This document shows positions 44,342 to 53,425 of a stretch of DNA of 63,167 nt, piece after piece. Both the position numbers and the translations under genes were made by a program. Every line of letters begins with the position of its first letter. Positions within the stretch are counted from its first letter, which is position 1. Source of the DNA: Akkermansia muciniphila (GTDB taxonomy: Bacteria; Verrucomicrobiota; Verrucomicrobiia; Limisphaerales; BJHT01). Under the pieces are notes generated by a model, which saw only the letters and a list, made by a program, of their open reading frames with translations, was not told the origin of the DNA and searched no databases. Where the stretch lies: the NCBI GenBank assembly GCA_945861535.1, contig CAMAUZ010000044.1, positions 1 through 63,167 of the forward strand, given 5' to 3'.

Positions 44342-44575
44342 TCACCCGCGCCGCAGGATTTCCACGGGTCTCTCGATCGGCCCGGCATTCTCCATCATCT
44401 CGCGCAGCAACTGCGCCATCGGCTTGCCATCCGACTGTCCCTCGCCGCGCCCACCCATTTCGCAGATGGCGATTTGTTTCTCGTTCATCGCCGACACGGT
44501 GCCGACAAAACCCGCGTAGCCCAGGTTCACCCAGGCATGCCCGCGGTCCACGGGGTTCCGGATCTCCTTGCGCAT
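44342..44575 (-). pseudogene. Remnant of a C45-family acyltransferase/peptidase
   Basis: A 77-codon frame whose residues GYAGFVGTVSAMNEKQIAIC, EMGGRGEGQSDGKPMAQLL and EMMENAGPIERPVEILRR match the central block of C45 (acyl-CoA:6-APA acyltransferase-type) proteins in order. The family is normally over 300 residues: the N-terminal catalytic Cys region and the C-terminal half are missing, and a stop follows ILRRG. ATG 44575 is a possible but weak start, without family support. The frame continues upstream only as an out-of-frame shadow of the GT4 gene. I read it as a broken gene between two repeats. Confidence 0.65.
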
Positions 44576-44618
44576 CGGCAGGAGTAGAGCCGCGTCCGAA
44601 GCCCGTTTCAAACCGCCT

Positions 44619-45794
44619 TCACCCGTGTCTCCCCGCAGTGCTCGGGGCGGTGAGGCGCTGATACAGTTGGTGTGTTTCAGCGACCATGCGCTCGACGGAA
44701 AAGGAATCGCGCACGAGGGCCTGGCCGCGCTGGCCGAGGCGGGCGCGGAGGGCGGGGGCGGCGGCGAGTTGTGCGACGCGCTCGCGGAGGGGCGCGAGGT
44801 CGCCGGGCGGGATGAGGAAGCCGGTTTCGTTTTCGAGGCAGACTTCGCGCGCGCCATCGCAGTCGTAGGCGACGACGGGCTTTGCGGCGGCGAGGGCCTG
44901 GGGCAGGGCGCGCGGCAGCCCCTCGCGGCGGGAGAGATGCACCACCGCATCCATGATTCCGATGAGCGCGGGGACTTCCTCCGGCGGTACGAGTCCGGTG
45001 AAAATGAAACGCCGCTCCAGGCCGAGCGCGCGGGCCATTTCCTCGAAGCGCTGCCGCCAGAGGCCGTCGCCGACGAAGAGGAATTTTAAGCGGGGAATCG
45101 CGGCAACCAGCGCCGGGGCGATGGCGAACAAATCGTCGTGGCCTTTGAGCCGGAAAAGCCGCGCGATTTTCCCAAGGACGAAGTCATCGGGCGCCAGACC
45201 GAGGCGACTGCGGAGGGCTGGGGAGTTCTCCGCCTGGAGAAATGGAGCGAGATCGAAGCCGCTGAAGATGCGGGTGTATTGCTCGCGCTGGCCAATGCCC
45301 GCGCGGAGATATTGCTCGGTCATCGCGTTGGCCACGACGCTGAAATGGGTCGTGCTGCGCGCGGCGAGTTTCTCGGCGGCCAGGAAGACTTGGTTGGCGA
45401 GCGCGCCCTGGAAATCGCCGAAGGACGGGCCGTGGATGGTGTGGATGATGACCGGCACGCGGGCGCTGCGGGCAGCGAGGCGGCCGAGCACGCCGGCCTT
45501 GCCGCTGTGGGTGTGGACGATGTCGGGGCGTGCGTCGCGGAACATCTGGCGGAGGTGTCGCCACGCGAGTACGTCGCGCCACGGATGTACGGGCCGGACG
45601 AGTTCGGGGATGACGGTGAGCAGGCCGGGCGCGGCGGCGAAGCGCGGCTCGAGGGTGCCTTCGGGGCCGGTGGTGGGGCCGGAGATCAGGCTGACTTCGA
45701 CGCCGGCGATGGCGCGCAATCCGAAGACGGTGGCGACGGTGTTTTCCTGGGCACCACCGACGATGAGGCGCGTGATGACGTGGACGACGCGCAT
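44619..45794 (-). CDS. Family 4 glycosyltransferase
   Basis: A 391-residue retaining GT-B enzyme. The N-terminal half starts MRVVHVITRLIVGGAQENTV, with VHTHSGKAGVLGRLAA; the C-terminal nucleotide-sugar half has GKIARLFRLKGHDDL, LFVGDG, FTGLVPPEEVPALI and the E-x7-E-type block SRREGLPRALPQALAAAKPVVAYDCDG. It is likely to build a cell-surface polysaccharide or glycan on the cytoplasmic side. A CCACGGAT repeat lies 26 nt before the start codon. The larger DUF2723/TPR gene is upstream on the same strand. Confidence 0.93.
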   Translation of the reverse strand: MRVVHVITRLIVGGAQENTVATVFGLRAIAGVEVSLISGPTTGPEGTLEPRFAAAPGLLTVIPELVRPVHPWRDVLAWRHLRQMFRDARPDIVHTHSGKAGVLGRLAARSARVPVIIHTIHGPSFGDFQGALANQVFLAAEKLAARSTTHFSVVANAMTEQYLRAGIGQREQYTRIFSGFDLAPFLQAENSPALRSRLGLAPDDFVLGKIARLFRLKGHDDLFAIAPALVAAIPRLKFLFVGDGLWRQRFEEMARALGLERRFIFTGLVPPEEVPALIGIMDAVVHLSRREGLPRALPQALAAAKPVVAYDCDGAREVCLENETGFLIPPGDLAPLRERVAQLAAAPALRARLGQRGQALVRDSFSVERMVAETHQLYQRLTAPSTAGRHG

Positions 45795-45820
45795 GGGCGG
45801 TTCAGGCGGGAAGGGGATTT

Positions 45821-45968
45821 TTTAACCACGGATGGACACGGATGCACACGGACGGGGACGGAGAATTTGCTGCGTCATTTTCCACCGGGGGAATCAGGGA
45901 GCGGCAGCCGGTTTTCATCCGTGTTAATCCGTGTTAATCCGTGTTAGTCCGTGTTAGTCCGTGGTTAT
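45821..45968. repeat. CCACGGAT-type inverted repeat before the GT4 gene
   Basis: The left side is TTTAACCACGGATGGACACGG plus one more copy; the right side has CATCCGTGTTAATCCGTG and four further 11-bp copies ending CCGTGGTTAT. The TTTAA end faces the start codon at 45794, 26 nt away. Confidence 0.88.
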
Positions 45969-45993
45969 CAATTTCCCTCTGCGACTTCGCGGA

Positions 45994-48888
45994 TCACCGG
46001 GGCGGGCCTTTGAGTTCACCGATGCGTTTCTCGAGCGAGCGGAATTCGGGCGAACCGGGGGCGGTCAATTGTTGGGCGGCTTCGAAGTGTTTGATGGCGT
46101 CGTTGGTGCGTTGGCGGCGGAGGGCGATTTCGGCCAGGCCGATGGAGGCGGAGTTCAGGGTGGGTTCGAGGCGGCGGAGGGCCTCGATGTCGCGTTGGGC
46201 GAGGTCGAGGCGGTTGAGGTTCAGGTGGGCGATGCCGCGGTTTAGCAGCGCCGGCGCGTGCTCAGGCCGTGTGCGCAGCAGCGTGTCCAAGGGCACGAGG
46301 GCCTTCTCGTATTGTTTCAGTTCCACGAGAATCGCGCCTTTGTTCAGGAGGGCGCGCTGGTTGTTGGGCGTGAGGCTGAGTTCGCGTTCCACGGAGCCAA
46401 GGGCGTTGGTAAACCGTCGCGAGAAGAGGTTGAGCTTGGTCTGCGTGGCGGGCACGCGGGGATCACGCGGGAATTTTTCGAGGGCGTCGGCGAGCAGTTG
46501 TTCGGCGGCGGTGTAGTTGGTTTTGTTGTAGAGCGCCACGGCTTCCGCGCAGGTGAGTGTGACCTGGTTGGTGCTGATGAGCAGCGCCTGCGCCGAGGCG
46601 GTGCGGGTCTCGCGAATCACCTCGAGCGCGAGGTCGGGCATTCGCACTTGGGTGAAGACATCGGCGAGGCCGACGCGGGGTTCAAAGGCTTCGGGGTCGA
46701 GGGACTCGGCGCGGAGAAATTGCTGTGCCGCCTGGCGCAGCAGTCCGCCCTTGGCGAAGGCTTCGCCGATTTGCGTGCAGTAGCGCGGTTCGTCGATGGG
46801 GCCGTGGGAATTGAGGATCAGCGCCCAGGTGCGCTGGCGCGCGAGTTTCTGGTCCGTGGCGGGATCGGCTGCGACGGGCTTTTCGCGGCCTTCGCGCAGC
46901 TTGCGGTTCACGACGAGATTGACGGCGGCGACGGCGTTGTCGGGGTTGATGGCGAGGGCGCGGGCAAAATGTTTTTCCGCCTCGGCAAGCGAGCCGGCGC
47001 GCTGGAGTTCCACGCCCCAGGAATTAAGCCCCTGCGAATAGCTGGCGGCGATGATGGCGTGGCTGCGCGGGGCGGCCGGGCCGGTCTTGCCCAAACCGCC
47101 GAGCGATGCGTCCGCGCGTTTCCAGAAGTTCTCATTGAAGGCGACCTCGGGCGCGGTGAGGGGCGGTGCGAGGACGGCGTCCTGCATTTTGGAATTGAGT
47201 TTGTAGCGTCCCGGCGTGGGCGTTCCGGCGGGGGGCGCGGCGCTGGCGGTAGCGGGGGACGGATAGGGAATCAAGCGGCTGGCCAGGCCGTTCGGACGGC
47301 ACTGGAGGGACTCAAAGAGCTGGCTGCCGTGCGTGGCGTGGAGATGGTAGAGCGCGTTGGTGAGCGCGAGGCGGGTGAGGATCTGGTTCTGGACGGATTG
47401 CGGGAGCGAGTTGGTCGGGAGCTTGCCGCCGAAGATATCGGGCCACAGCGCCGGCGCGCGGCGCTGGAGCATCTGGTGATAAGCCGGCACGCCGAGCGAG
47501 CGTTTGTCCACGAGCAGATTCTGGCTCGCGAGCGCGGGATTGGCGGCCGCCATCAGGACCAGCCACGAGGCGTCGTCGGCGAGGATGATGGTTTTCTCCG
47601 GCGGCACGGACTGGGCGAGATGACCGGCAAACTGGCGGAGCGCGGGACCGTTCTCGGCTTGGATGGACGGCAGATTGCGGAGGAACAGCGCCGTCGGCAC
47701 GCCAAGCGACGTGGCAAGGACGACGCCCACGACGGCGGCGTAGCCCAGTTTGAAAATGCCTTTCGGACGTTCCCACGCATTCGGCTTTTCCTCGCCGAAA
47801 ACGAGCAGCAGGTAGCCGCTGAAGTAGCCGATGCTCAATGCGCCGAGATAATAAAACGGCAGGAACGGAAGGCCGTAGCCGAGCGCGCGCGGGCTGAACA
47901 CGGGGTTGAAGGCGACCGCGGTGCAGGCCACCAGAAACACCGTGTGGACGATGTAGAACATGACCGTGGTGATGCGGTTGCTCAGCGCATTGGAATCGCC
48001 GAGCGACGCGGACCAGCGGATGCCCATCATGAACAGCGGCAGGATCGCGGTGAGCGAGAGCAGCAGCGCGCGGCCCTTGGGATATTGGAAGAGGAAATTT
48101 TTTTGCGATCCCAGTTCCATCCGCAGCGATTGCCAGAAGCCGGCGGGGGCGTCGGGTCCGCGGCTGGCGATCCACGGCAGGACGATGTAGAGCGAAAGGC
48201 CGAGCGCCGCGAGCAGCGCGAGACGCAGCAGCAGCGCGCGATTGAACAGCGCCGTGCCTTTGATCCAGACCAGCGCCACGGCGAAGAACGGGAGGAAGCC
48301 GAGCATCGCCCAGTTGTTGGTCACGGCGATGGCGGTGAGGAAGGCAAAGGCGTGGAGCCAGCGGTCGTTGCGCGAGAGGCGGTATTCGAGCAGGCACCAG
48401 ACAAGGGCAGCAAAGAGGAGCAGGTTGAGCATTTCGCCGGTGGCGGCGGTGGCGTGTTCCCAGAAGGTTTGTTCGAGACCGCACGCGAGCACGGCGAGGA
48501 TGACGGGCGCCCAAGCCCAGCGGGTGATGAGCAGGCCGCGCGAATCGCGGTTCAGCCAGCGTTGTTCCTTGGTGCGATCGTGCGGGAGCAGCGCGACGGA
48601 GCGGGCGAGCAGTCCCAGCGTGGCGGCGGCGCAGAGGGCGGTGAAGAGGTTTAGCGCCAGCGGCTGGGCACCGGGTGGCAGCCAACGGATGGGATAGGTG
48701 AGGATCAGGAGTACGGGGGCTTGGAGCGTGGGCGTCCACCAATCCCAGCCGGTGATTTTCGCCACCAAGCCCAGGCTGGCGAGAGTGATCCAGTGGTTCA
48801 GGGTCGCGAGGAAGAGCACCAAGCCTGCGACGGCCAGCAGCCATGGGAGCTTGGTGGCGGAGAATGTGGAATTCGGAGGATTGGCCAT
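45994..48888 (-). CDS. DUF2723 (GT117/TMEM260-like) membrane protein with TPR domain
   Basis: A 964-residue protein from ATG 48888. Residues about 10-430 contain some ten membrane segments with the blocks WWTPTLQAPVLLILTYPIRW, EQTFWEHATAATGEMLNLLL and TNNWAMLGFLPFF, characteristic of the DUF2723 family related to TMEM260 O-mannosyltransferases. Residues about 640-964 are tetratricopeptide repeats (GVELQRAGSLAEAEKHFARALAINPDN and further units). The combination suggests a membrane glycosyltransferase or assembly protein for surface glycoproteins; activity is not shown. It lies upstream of the GT4 gene on the same strand. The palindrome at 49051 is 160 bp before its start. Confidence 0.85.
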   Translation of the reverse strand: MANPPNSTFSATKLPWLLAVAGLVLFLATLNHWITLASLGLVAKITGWDWWTPTLQAPVLLILTYPIRWLPPGAQPLALNLFTALCAAATLGLLARSVALLPHDRTKEQRWLNRDSRGLLITRWAWAPVILAVLACGLEQTFWEHATAATGEMLNLLLFAALVWCLLEYRLSRNDRWLHAFAFLTAIAVTNNWAMLGFLPFFAVALVWIKGTALFNRALLLRLALLAALGLSLYIVLPWIASRGPDAPAGFWQSLRMELGSQKNFLFQYPKGRALLLSLTAILPLFMMGIRWSASLGDSNALSNRITTVMFYIVHTVFLVACTAVAFNPVFSPRALGYGLPFLPFYYLGALSIGYFSGYLLLVFGEEKPNAWERPKGIFKLGYAAVVGVVLATSLGVPTALFLRNLPSIQAENGPALRQFAGHLAQSVPPEKTIILADDASWLVLMAAANPALASQNLLVDKRSLGVPAYHQMLQRRAPALWPDIFGGKLPTNSLPQSVQNQILTRLALTNALYHLHATHGSQLFESLQCRPNGLASRLIPYPSPATASAAPPAGTPTPGRYKLNSKMQDAVLAPPLTAPEVAFNENFWKRADASLGGLGKTGPAAPRSHAIIAASYSQGLNSWGVELQRAGSLAEAEKHFARALAINPDNAVAAVNLVVNRKLREGREKPVAADPATDQKLARQRTWALILNSHGPIDEPRYCTQIGEAFAKGGLLRQAAQQFLRAESLDPEAFEPRVGLADVFTQVRMPDLALEVIRETRTASAQALLISTNQVTLTCAEAVALYNKTNYTAAEQLLADALEKFPRDPRVPATQTKLNLFSRRFTNALGSVERELSLTPNNQRALLNKGAILVELKQYEKALVPLDTLLRTRPEHAPALLNRGIAHLNLNRLDLAQRDIEALRRLEPTLNSASIGLAEIALRRQRTNDAIKHFEAAQQLTAPGSPEFRSLEKRIGELKGPPR

Positions 48889-49050
48889 TGATCGTGCGGG
48901 CAGAGTTGAGAACAACGGCCGGGGGGAAACAAGCTTGAAGGCCGGGGAATGGCGGAAAAATGGGGGCAGAAAAATGGGGAAGAATTTCCTGCTGCTACCT
49001 ATCGCGCCGGGAAAGCCTGACTTTCCGGCGACGGATTTTGTGTCGCATAT

Positions 49051-49068
49051 GCAACAAAGTTTTGTTGC
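49051..49068. promoter_or_regulatory. Palindromic site GCAACAAAGTTTTGTTGC
   Basis: A perfect palindrome, except for the central GT, preceded by TGTCGCATAT. Its twin at 57458-57473 has the same core with paired changes. It is 160 bp upstream of the DUF2723 gene start. It could be an operator; the protein is unknown. Confidence 0.4.
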
Positions 49069-49126
49069 GGGCTTTTGGGGTGAAAGTCGGCTTGGGTGCT
49101 CCGCTGTTCTGAGTTGAGTGGATTGG

Positions 49127-49168
49127 GTAAGGCGCGTGTGTCCACCACAGCGAACATCTCAGCGCGCC
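49127..49168. repeat. Damaged single arm of the GGCGCGTCTGTCC family
   Basis: GTAAGGCGCGTGTGTCC and CTCAGCGCGCC are both present, but about 14 bp of extra sequence separate them and there is no second arm. Confidence 0.55.
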
Positions 49169-49216
49169 GTGGCGGGGACGGCGGCGCAATTGGTACGCTC
49201 AGGAGAGACGCGGCCG

Positions 49217-49241
49217 TCCGCCTCCTCACGTCGGCGGCTAC
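49217..49241. repeat. Single GTAG arm that supplies the methyltransferase stop codon
   Basis: An exact 25-bp copy of the right arm of the 13617 element. On the minus strand its GTAG end overlaps the methyltransferase gene, so that TAG (49238-49240) is the stop codon. Confidence 0.85.
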
Positions 49242-50422
49242 GCGTTCTCCTTGCGGCGCACATCGACCACGCATTCGACGTGCTGGGTTTGCGGGAACAT
49301 GTCGAGCGGGATGACCCGGCGGACTTCGTAGGCGTCGTCGGCGCACACCGCGCCGAGGTCGCGCGCGAGGGTCGCCGGATGGCACGAGACGTAGATGACC
49401 TGCCGCGGCCGGACCTGCCGCAGCAACTGGATGCTCGCAGGCGAACAGCCCGTGCGCGGCGGATCGATGACGATGGTGGTGTCCGCCGGCGCGAAGCGGG
49501 TGATGAGGTTGGGGAGCACTTCTTCGGTGCTGCCGGCAATGAACTCGCCGTTGGTGAGGTTGCGGTTGGCGGCGTTCTTGCGCGCGGCCTTGATGGCGGG
49601 GATGTCGATCTCGACGCCGGCGAAATGCTCGACGAGATCGCCCAGTTCAACACTGAAAAAACCCACGCCGCAGTAGGCGTCGATCAGGAACTTGGTCCCG
49701 GCGGACTGGAGGGTTTCGCGGACCGCCGCGACCATTTTCGGCAGGAGGAAAAAGTTGTTCTGGAAAAAGGAATCGCGCGGCAGTTCCCAGCCCTCGGGGG
49801 CGATGCGAACGACAACTTTGATGCCGCCCTTCGGCGGCGGATGCGCGCGAACGTGGAGGATTTGTTCGTTCAACGCCGGCTCGCCGATCTTGCATTCGTC
49901 GATGTCCACGACGAGGCGGCTGTCGGCGCGGAGGAAGCCGATGACCAGCGCCTGCGTGTCGCGATTCCACTGGCTGCGGACCATCAGGCGGTTGCGGTAG
50001 CCGTAGGGCTGCGGACACGGGATGACCGGCTCGATGACGGCGGACGCGAAGCCACCGATGCGGCGCAGCAGGTCGGAGATTTGTTTGTGTTTCAACTGCA
50101 ACTGCGCCGGGTAGGCGAGGTGCTGGTACTGGCAGCCGCCGCACTGCATGTAGTAGCGGCATTGCGGCTCGACGCGGTCGGGTGAAGCGGTGAGGACCTG
50201 GAGCAATTTGGCGCGCGCAAAACTTTTCTTCAGTTCCGTCACCTCGGCGGTGACGGTCTCCCCGCGGCCGACGAAGGGCACGAAAACCACGAAGCCATCC
50301 ACGCGGCCGACGCCCTCCCCGCCGAACGCGATGTCCTGAATCTCGAGCGTGATGGCGTCGCCGATCTTGAAGGGCGGCGGCGGTGTTGGTGTCGGCGGCG
50401 GTGTCGTCGGGTGGTCGTTCAT
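49238..50422 (-). CDS. TrmA/RlmD-type RNA m5U methyltransferase
   Basis: A 394-residue SAM-dependent enzyme that methylates C5 of uridine in tRNA or 23S rRNA. A Pro/Thr-rich start is followed by a TRAM domain (about residues 18-78) for RNA binding. Cys88, Cys94 and Cys97 in CRYYMQCGGC, with the Cys of DIDECKIG, should bind a [4Fe-4S] cluster as in RlmD. The SAM domain has LIDAYCGVGFFSVEL; VIDPPRTGC and YVSCHPATLARD carry the catalytic Cys. The SCHP form replaces the common SCNP. Which RNA is the target cannot be told. The stop codon lies within a repeat. Confidence 0.9.
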   Translation of the reverse strand: MNDHPTTPPPTPTPPPPFKIGDAITLEIQDIAFGGEGVGRVDGFVVFVPFVGRGETVTAEVTELKKSFARAKLLQVLTASPDRVEPQCRYYMQCGGCQYQHLAYPAQLQLKHKQISDLLRRIGGFASAVIEPVIPCPQPYGYRNRLMVRSQWNRDTQALVIGFLRADSRLVVDIDECKIGEPALNEQILHVRAHPPPKGGIKVVVRIAPEGWELPRDSFFQNNFFLLPKMVAAVRETLQSAGTKFLIDAYCGVGFFSVELGDLVEHFAGVEIDIPAIKAARKNAANRNLTNGEFIAGSTEEVLPNLITRFAPADTTIVIDPPRTGCSPASIQLLRQVRPRQVIYVSCHPATLARDLGAVCADDAYEVRRVIPLDMFPQTQHVECVVDVRRKENA

Positions 50423-50522
50423 GAGGGGAAAAAATTAGGCGCCGGCCTTGCCTGCGCCGGCGCCATCTGGGGAGCGGCCGGTTCGCCGCGCGATCGCGCG
50501 CGGCGGGTCCGGCGGCGGGGAA

Positions 50523-51578
50523 TTACTTCTTCGGATGCGCTTCCTGCTCGTAGTGGGCCTTGAGAAGGTCTTCGCCGAAGTCGCCGTTGAAGTCGCGCCA
50601 GACGGCGTGGATGTGGTTGTTGCCGTTCTGGGTGTTGTCGTACTCGAGCAGAAAGGTCGGGCCTTGGACGCGGTAGTAGTGGCCCTGCCCGGCCTCGATG
50701 CCGCCGGCCCAGGCGAAGAGGATTTTGTCGAAGCCCGCCGCCTGAATCTTGGCGAGGTCCTTGGCGGCCACTTCGGTGCGCACGCGGCCGACGTATTCCT
50801 CGATCAGCTTTTTGAGCAGCGCGGTTTGCTCGGGGTTCAGCTTCGACGCCGGGAGGCCGACTGCGGCTAGCGGGGTGACTTTGCGGGCTGCGGCCGTGTA
50901 GATGTCGGCCGGCGCGGTGTTGGTGATGATCGTCGCGGCGCTCTGCTCGGCGTTGAGCGATTTCACGAGCTGGCGGGCGAGGTCCTCGACGGCGGCGAGC
51001 ACGCGGAGTCCCTTGCGTTCGCCGGTGCGGACTTCGGCGGGATTGGTGCCCATGAAGTTGGGCGTCGCCGCGATGGCGCCGCCCTTGGCGACGGTGAAGT
51101 TCGAGGAGAAATGGTGGCCTTCCACGCGCCAGCCCCAGTTCTGGCTCACGTCGGGCGTGCCGAAAATCGAGACGTAATAGAGTTCCGTATCGCGCACCAT
51201 TCTCGGATTGGCCTTCTCGAGTTCACGGAGGATTTCTTCGAGGCTCATGATCGTGGTGGCGGCCACGTAGCCGCGCTGGCTGAGGCCGGACTTGAGCAAC
51301 GCCAGGGCAAGTCCGCGCTGGGCGGGTGTCATTTCTTTCAAGGGCAGCCCCTTGCGCGCCTTGGGGATGAAATGCCAGTTGAGGCGCTCGTCGCTCTTGA
51401 GTTCGAAGGTCGCCTTCGTTTTCTGCGCGGGATCGAGTGCACCGAGGAATTTGTTGGCGGCGGCGACCATCTCGTCAGCGGCGATGCTCACCTCGGTGCG
51501 CGCGAACGCGCCCGGAGCGGCGAGACCAAAACCGAGGGCGAGGAGCAGGGAGAAATGGCGGATAAATCGGAGTTTCAT
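50523..51578 (-). CDS. Exported DUF3500 protein
   Basis: A 351-residue protein with a signal peptide (residues 1-26, APGAFA). The blocks NWHFIPKARKGLPLKEM, LLKSGLSQRGYVAATTIMSLE, YYVSIFGTP and WGWRVEGHHFSSNFTV, and the final YDNTQNGNNHIHAVWRDFNGDFG, match the DUF3500 family, which is common in Planctomycetota and Verrucomicrobiota. The conserved His-rich blocks hint at metal binding, but the reaction is unknown. It lies 100 bp upstream of the methyltransferase gene in the same direction; a shared transcript is possible. Confidence 0.85.
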   Translation of the reverse strand: MKLRFIRHFSLLLALGFGLAAPGAFARTEVSIAADEMVAAANKFLGALDPAQKTKATFELKSDERLNWHFIPKARKGLPLKEMTPAQRGLALALLKSGLSQRGYVAATTIMSLEEILRELEKANPRMVRDTELYYVSIFGTPDVSQNWGWRVEGHHFSSNFTVAKGGAIAATPNFMGTNPAEVRTGERKGLRVLAAVEDLARQLVKSLNAEQSAATIITNTAPADIYTAAARKVTPLAAVGLPASKLNPEQTALLKKLIEEYVGRVRTEVAAKDLAKIQAAGFDKILFAWAGGIEAGQGHYYRVQGPTFLLEYDNTQNGNNHIHAVWRDFNGDFGEDLLKAHYEQEAHPKK

Positions 51579-51945
51579 AGGCGCGCGAGTCAACGGCAGG
51601 GTGCGCGAAAGGTAAACAGAAAACTGGGCGATGGCCGGCGCATACGCCAAGCCGCGTTCAAGAAACTGAGATGCGCCCGCGGGCGACGAGGAGTGATGCC
51701 CGTGGGATTCCCAAGGGCAGGCCGCGCTCCGACGGGCCGAAATCCCCATTCCCGCGTTGCTCCGCCGCAATACTGCTTGCCAGTCGCTTTTGAGTCTCCG
51801 TAAGGTGGCGGCGTTGATTCGTTCCGGGGCCGCAGTCGGCCGGGGAGGATTGGCGCAGTCGAGCGATAATTCCGCTCACCAACCCGCACCGCGCGGGTGC
51901 GCCGGAAGCCGCCTGGCCGGGCAGCGGATACGAGTCGCGTGGTTC
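51579..51945. other. Region upstream of the tRNA gene
   Basis: A divergent gap between the DUF3500 gene (minus) and the tRNA gene (plus). I see no gene or inverted repeat. The tRNA promoter should be within the last 60 bp, but no clear -35/-10 pair is visible. Confidence 0.5.
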
Positions 51946-52020
<75 letters not shown>

Positions 52021-52028
52021 TTTTTCAG

Positions 52029-52072
52029 GGAAGCTCAAAGGACAAAGCTCAAAGCTCAAAGCTCAAGGAAAG
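52029..52072. repeat. AAAGCTCAA tandem repeat just after the tRNA gene
   Basis: AAGCTCAAAGGACAAAGC and two further AAAGCTCAA copies end in GGAAAGG, starting 9 bp after the CCA end of the tRNA. Confidence 0.85.
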
Positions 52073-52138
52073 GCCCAAGTCGCCAAGGCTCCAAACTGTC
52101 ACGACGCCGTCCGGGCGACGGGAGCTCGACCTCCAGAC

Positions 52139-52163
52139 CGCGGAAGCGGGCACCCGCAGCTAC
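52139..52163. repeat. Possible single GTAG arm
   Basis: On the minus strand GTAG is followed by CTGCGGGTGCCCGC. There is no second arm. The remaining bases of the 295-bp gap before the M29 gene end (52316) hold nothing clear. Confidence 0.4.
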
Positions 52164-52315
52164 GGTCGCGGTCCCAGCCAACCCGAGCGCAAGCAATCCT
52201 CGCCCCTTGATGAGCCGGGAGATTTCCGTTTGCAAACTCGCGCCGCCTTGGTCGGACGCACGTTTCTGCGGCCTGGAACCCGCACGCCACGGCGGCGGGC
52301 CGGCCCCGCATGTGG

Positions 52316-53425
52316 CTACTTCAGATTCTCCGGATTCAGCGGCTGGAGATCCTTGGGCACGAACACGCCGTCTCTGCGGATCACCTCGTCATCGAGTCGC
52401 ACTTCGCCGCCGCCCCATTCGGGCCGCTGGATGAGCACCATGTCCCAGTGAACGGCCGAGCGGTTGCCGTTGTCGGCGACCTCGTAGGCTTGGCCGGGCG
52501 TGAAGTGCAGCGAGCCGGCGATCTTTTCATCAAAGAGAATGTCGCACATCGGACTCATGATGTACGGATTGAAGCCGAGCGAGAATTCGCCGATGTAGCG
52601 GGCGCCGGCGTCGGTATCGAGGATTTCGTTGAGGCGCTTTTCGTTGCTGCCGGTGGCCTTGATGATTTTGCCGTTCTTGAACTCGAGGCGGATGTTCTCA
52701 AACCGCGTGCCCGAATAGAGCGTCGGCGTGTTGAACTGGATGTGGCCGTTGACCGAGTTCTTGAGCGGACAGGAGAACACCTCGCCGTCGGGGATGTTCC
52801 GCGCGCCTTCGCACAGGATCGCACCGATGCCCTTGATGCTGAACTTGAGATCGGTGCCGGGCGCGGTGATGTGGACGCGGTCGGCGCGGCTCATGCGGTC
52901 GCGCAACGGCACCATCGCCTTGGCCATGCGGCCGTAGTCCATCGTGCAGACATCGAAGTAAAAATTCTCGAAGGCCTCGGTGCTCATGCCCGCCGCCTGC
53001 GCCATGCTCGGCGTCGGCCAGCGCAATACGCACCAGCGGGTTTTGTTCACGCGATAGTTCAGCACCGGCCGCAGCGCCTTGGAGTACAACGCCATCTTGT
53101 CGCTGGCGACATCGCTGGACTCGTTGGCGTTGTGGCTGCCGCGAATCGCAATGTACGCCTGTACCTTGCGCATCCGGAACAGTTCGACGTCGCGCACCAG
53201 GCTGGCGTGCGCCTGATCCGTGGCCCGGACGATTTCGCGCGTGATGCGGCTGTGCCGGACCTCGACGAGCGGAATCGCACCGATGGCGCGGACCGCGCGC
53301 ATCATCTCGACCGTGAATTCATCGGGCACGTCGATCATGTCGAGCAGGACACGTTCGCCCTTTTTGAGGCTGGCGGAATAATTGATGAGCAGGTTGGCGA
53401 GTTTGGAATAGCGGGGGTCAGTCAT
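52316..53425 (-). CDS. M29 family aminopeptidase
   Basis: A 369-residue metallo-aminopeptidase of the thermophilic aminopeptidase (AmpS/AmpT) family, acting on N-termini of peptides in the cytoplasm. MTDPRYSKLANLLINYS is a normal N-terminus. Conserved blocks: RNIPDGEVFSCP with an acidic ligand, GEFSLGFNPYI, GSLHFTPGQAYEVADNGN and SAVHWDMVLIQ with ligand His and Asp. Two divalent cations are expected. No export signal is present. It lies alone; the AAAGCTCAA repeat at 53528 is 100 bp upstream of its start. Confidence 0.93.
   Translation of the reverse strand: MTDPRYSKLANLLINYSASLKKGERVLLDMIDVPDEFTVEMMRAVRAIGAIPLVEVRHSRITREIVRATDQAHASLVRDVELFRMRKVQAYIAIRGSHNANESSDVASDKMALYSKALRPVLNYRVNKTRWCVLRWPTPSMAQAAGMSTEAFENFYFDVCTMDYGRMAKAMVPLRDRMSRADRVHITAPGTDLKFSIKGIGAILCEGARNIPDGEVFSCPLKNSVNGHIQFNTPTLYSGTRFENIRLEFKNGKIIKATGSNEKRLNEILDTDAGARYIGEFSLGFNPYIMSPMCDILFDEKIAGSLHFTPGQAYEVADNGNRSAVHWDMVLIQRPEWGGGEVRLDDEVIRRDGVFVPKDLQPLNPENLK

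Larger units (their letters stand above)
48889..49237. other. Gene-free 349 bp with a palindrome and two half-repeats
   Basis: It lies between two minus-strand genes and holds the palindrome 49051-49068, a damaged GTAG arm 49127-49168, and the repeat arm 49217-49241 at the methyltransferase end. Confidence 0.65.

Noticed and set aside
46258-48654. A 798-residue plus-strand open frame
   Set aside because: It is antisense to the DUF2723/TPR gene, with no recognisable domain.
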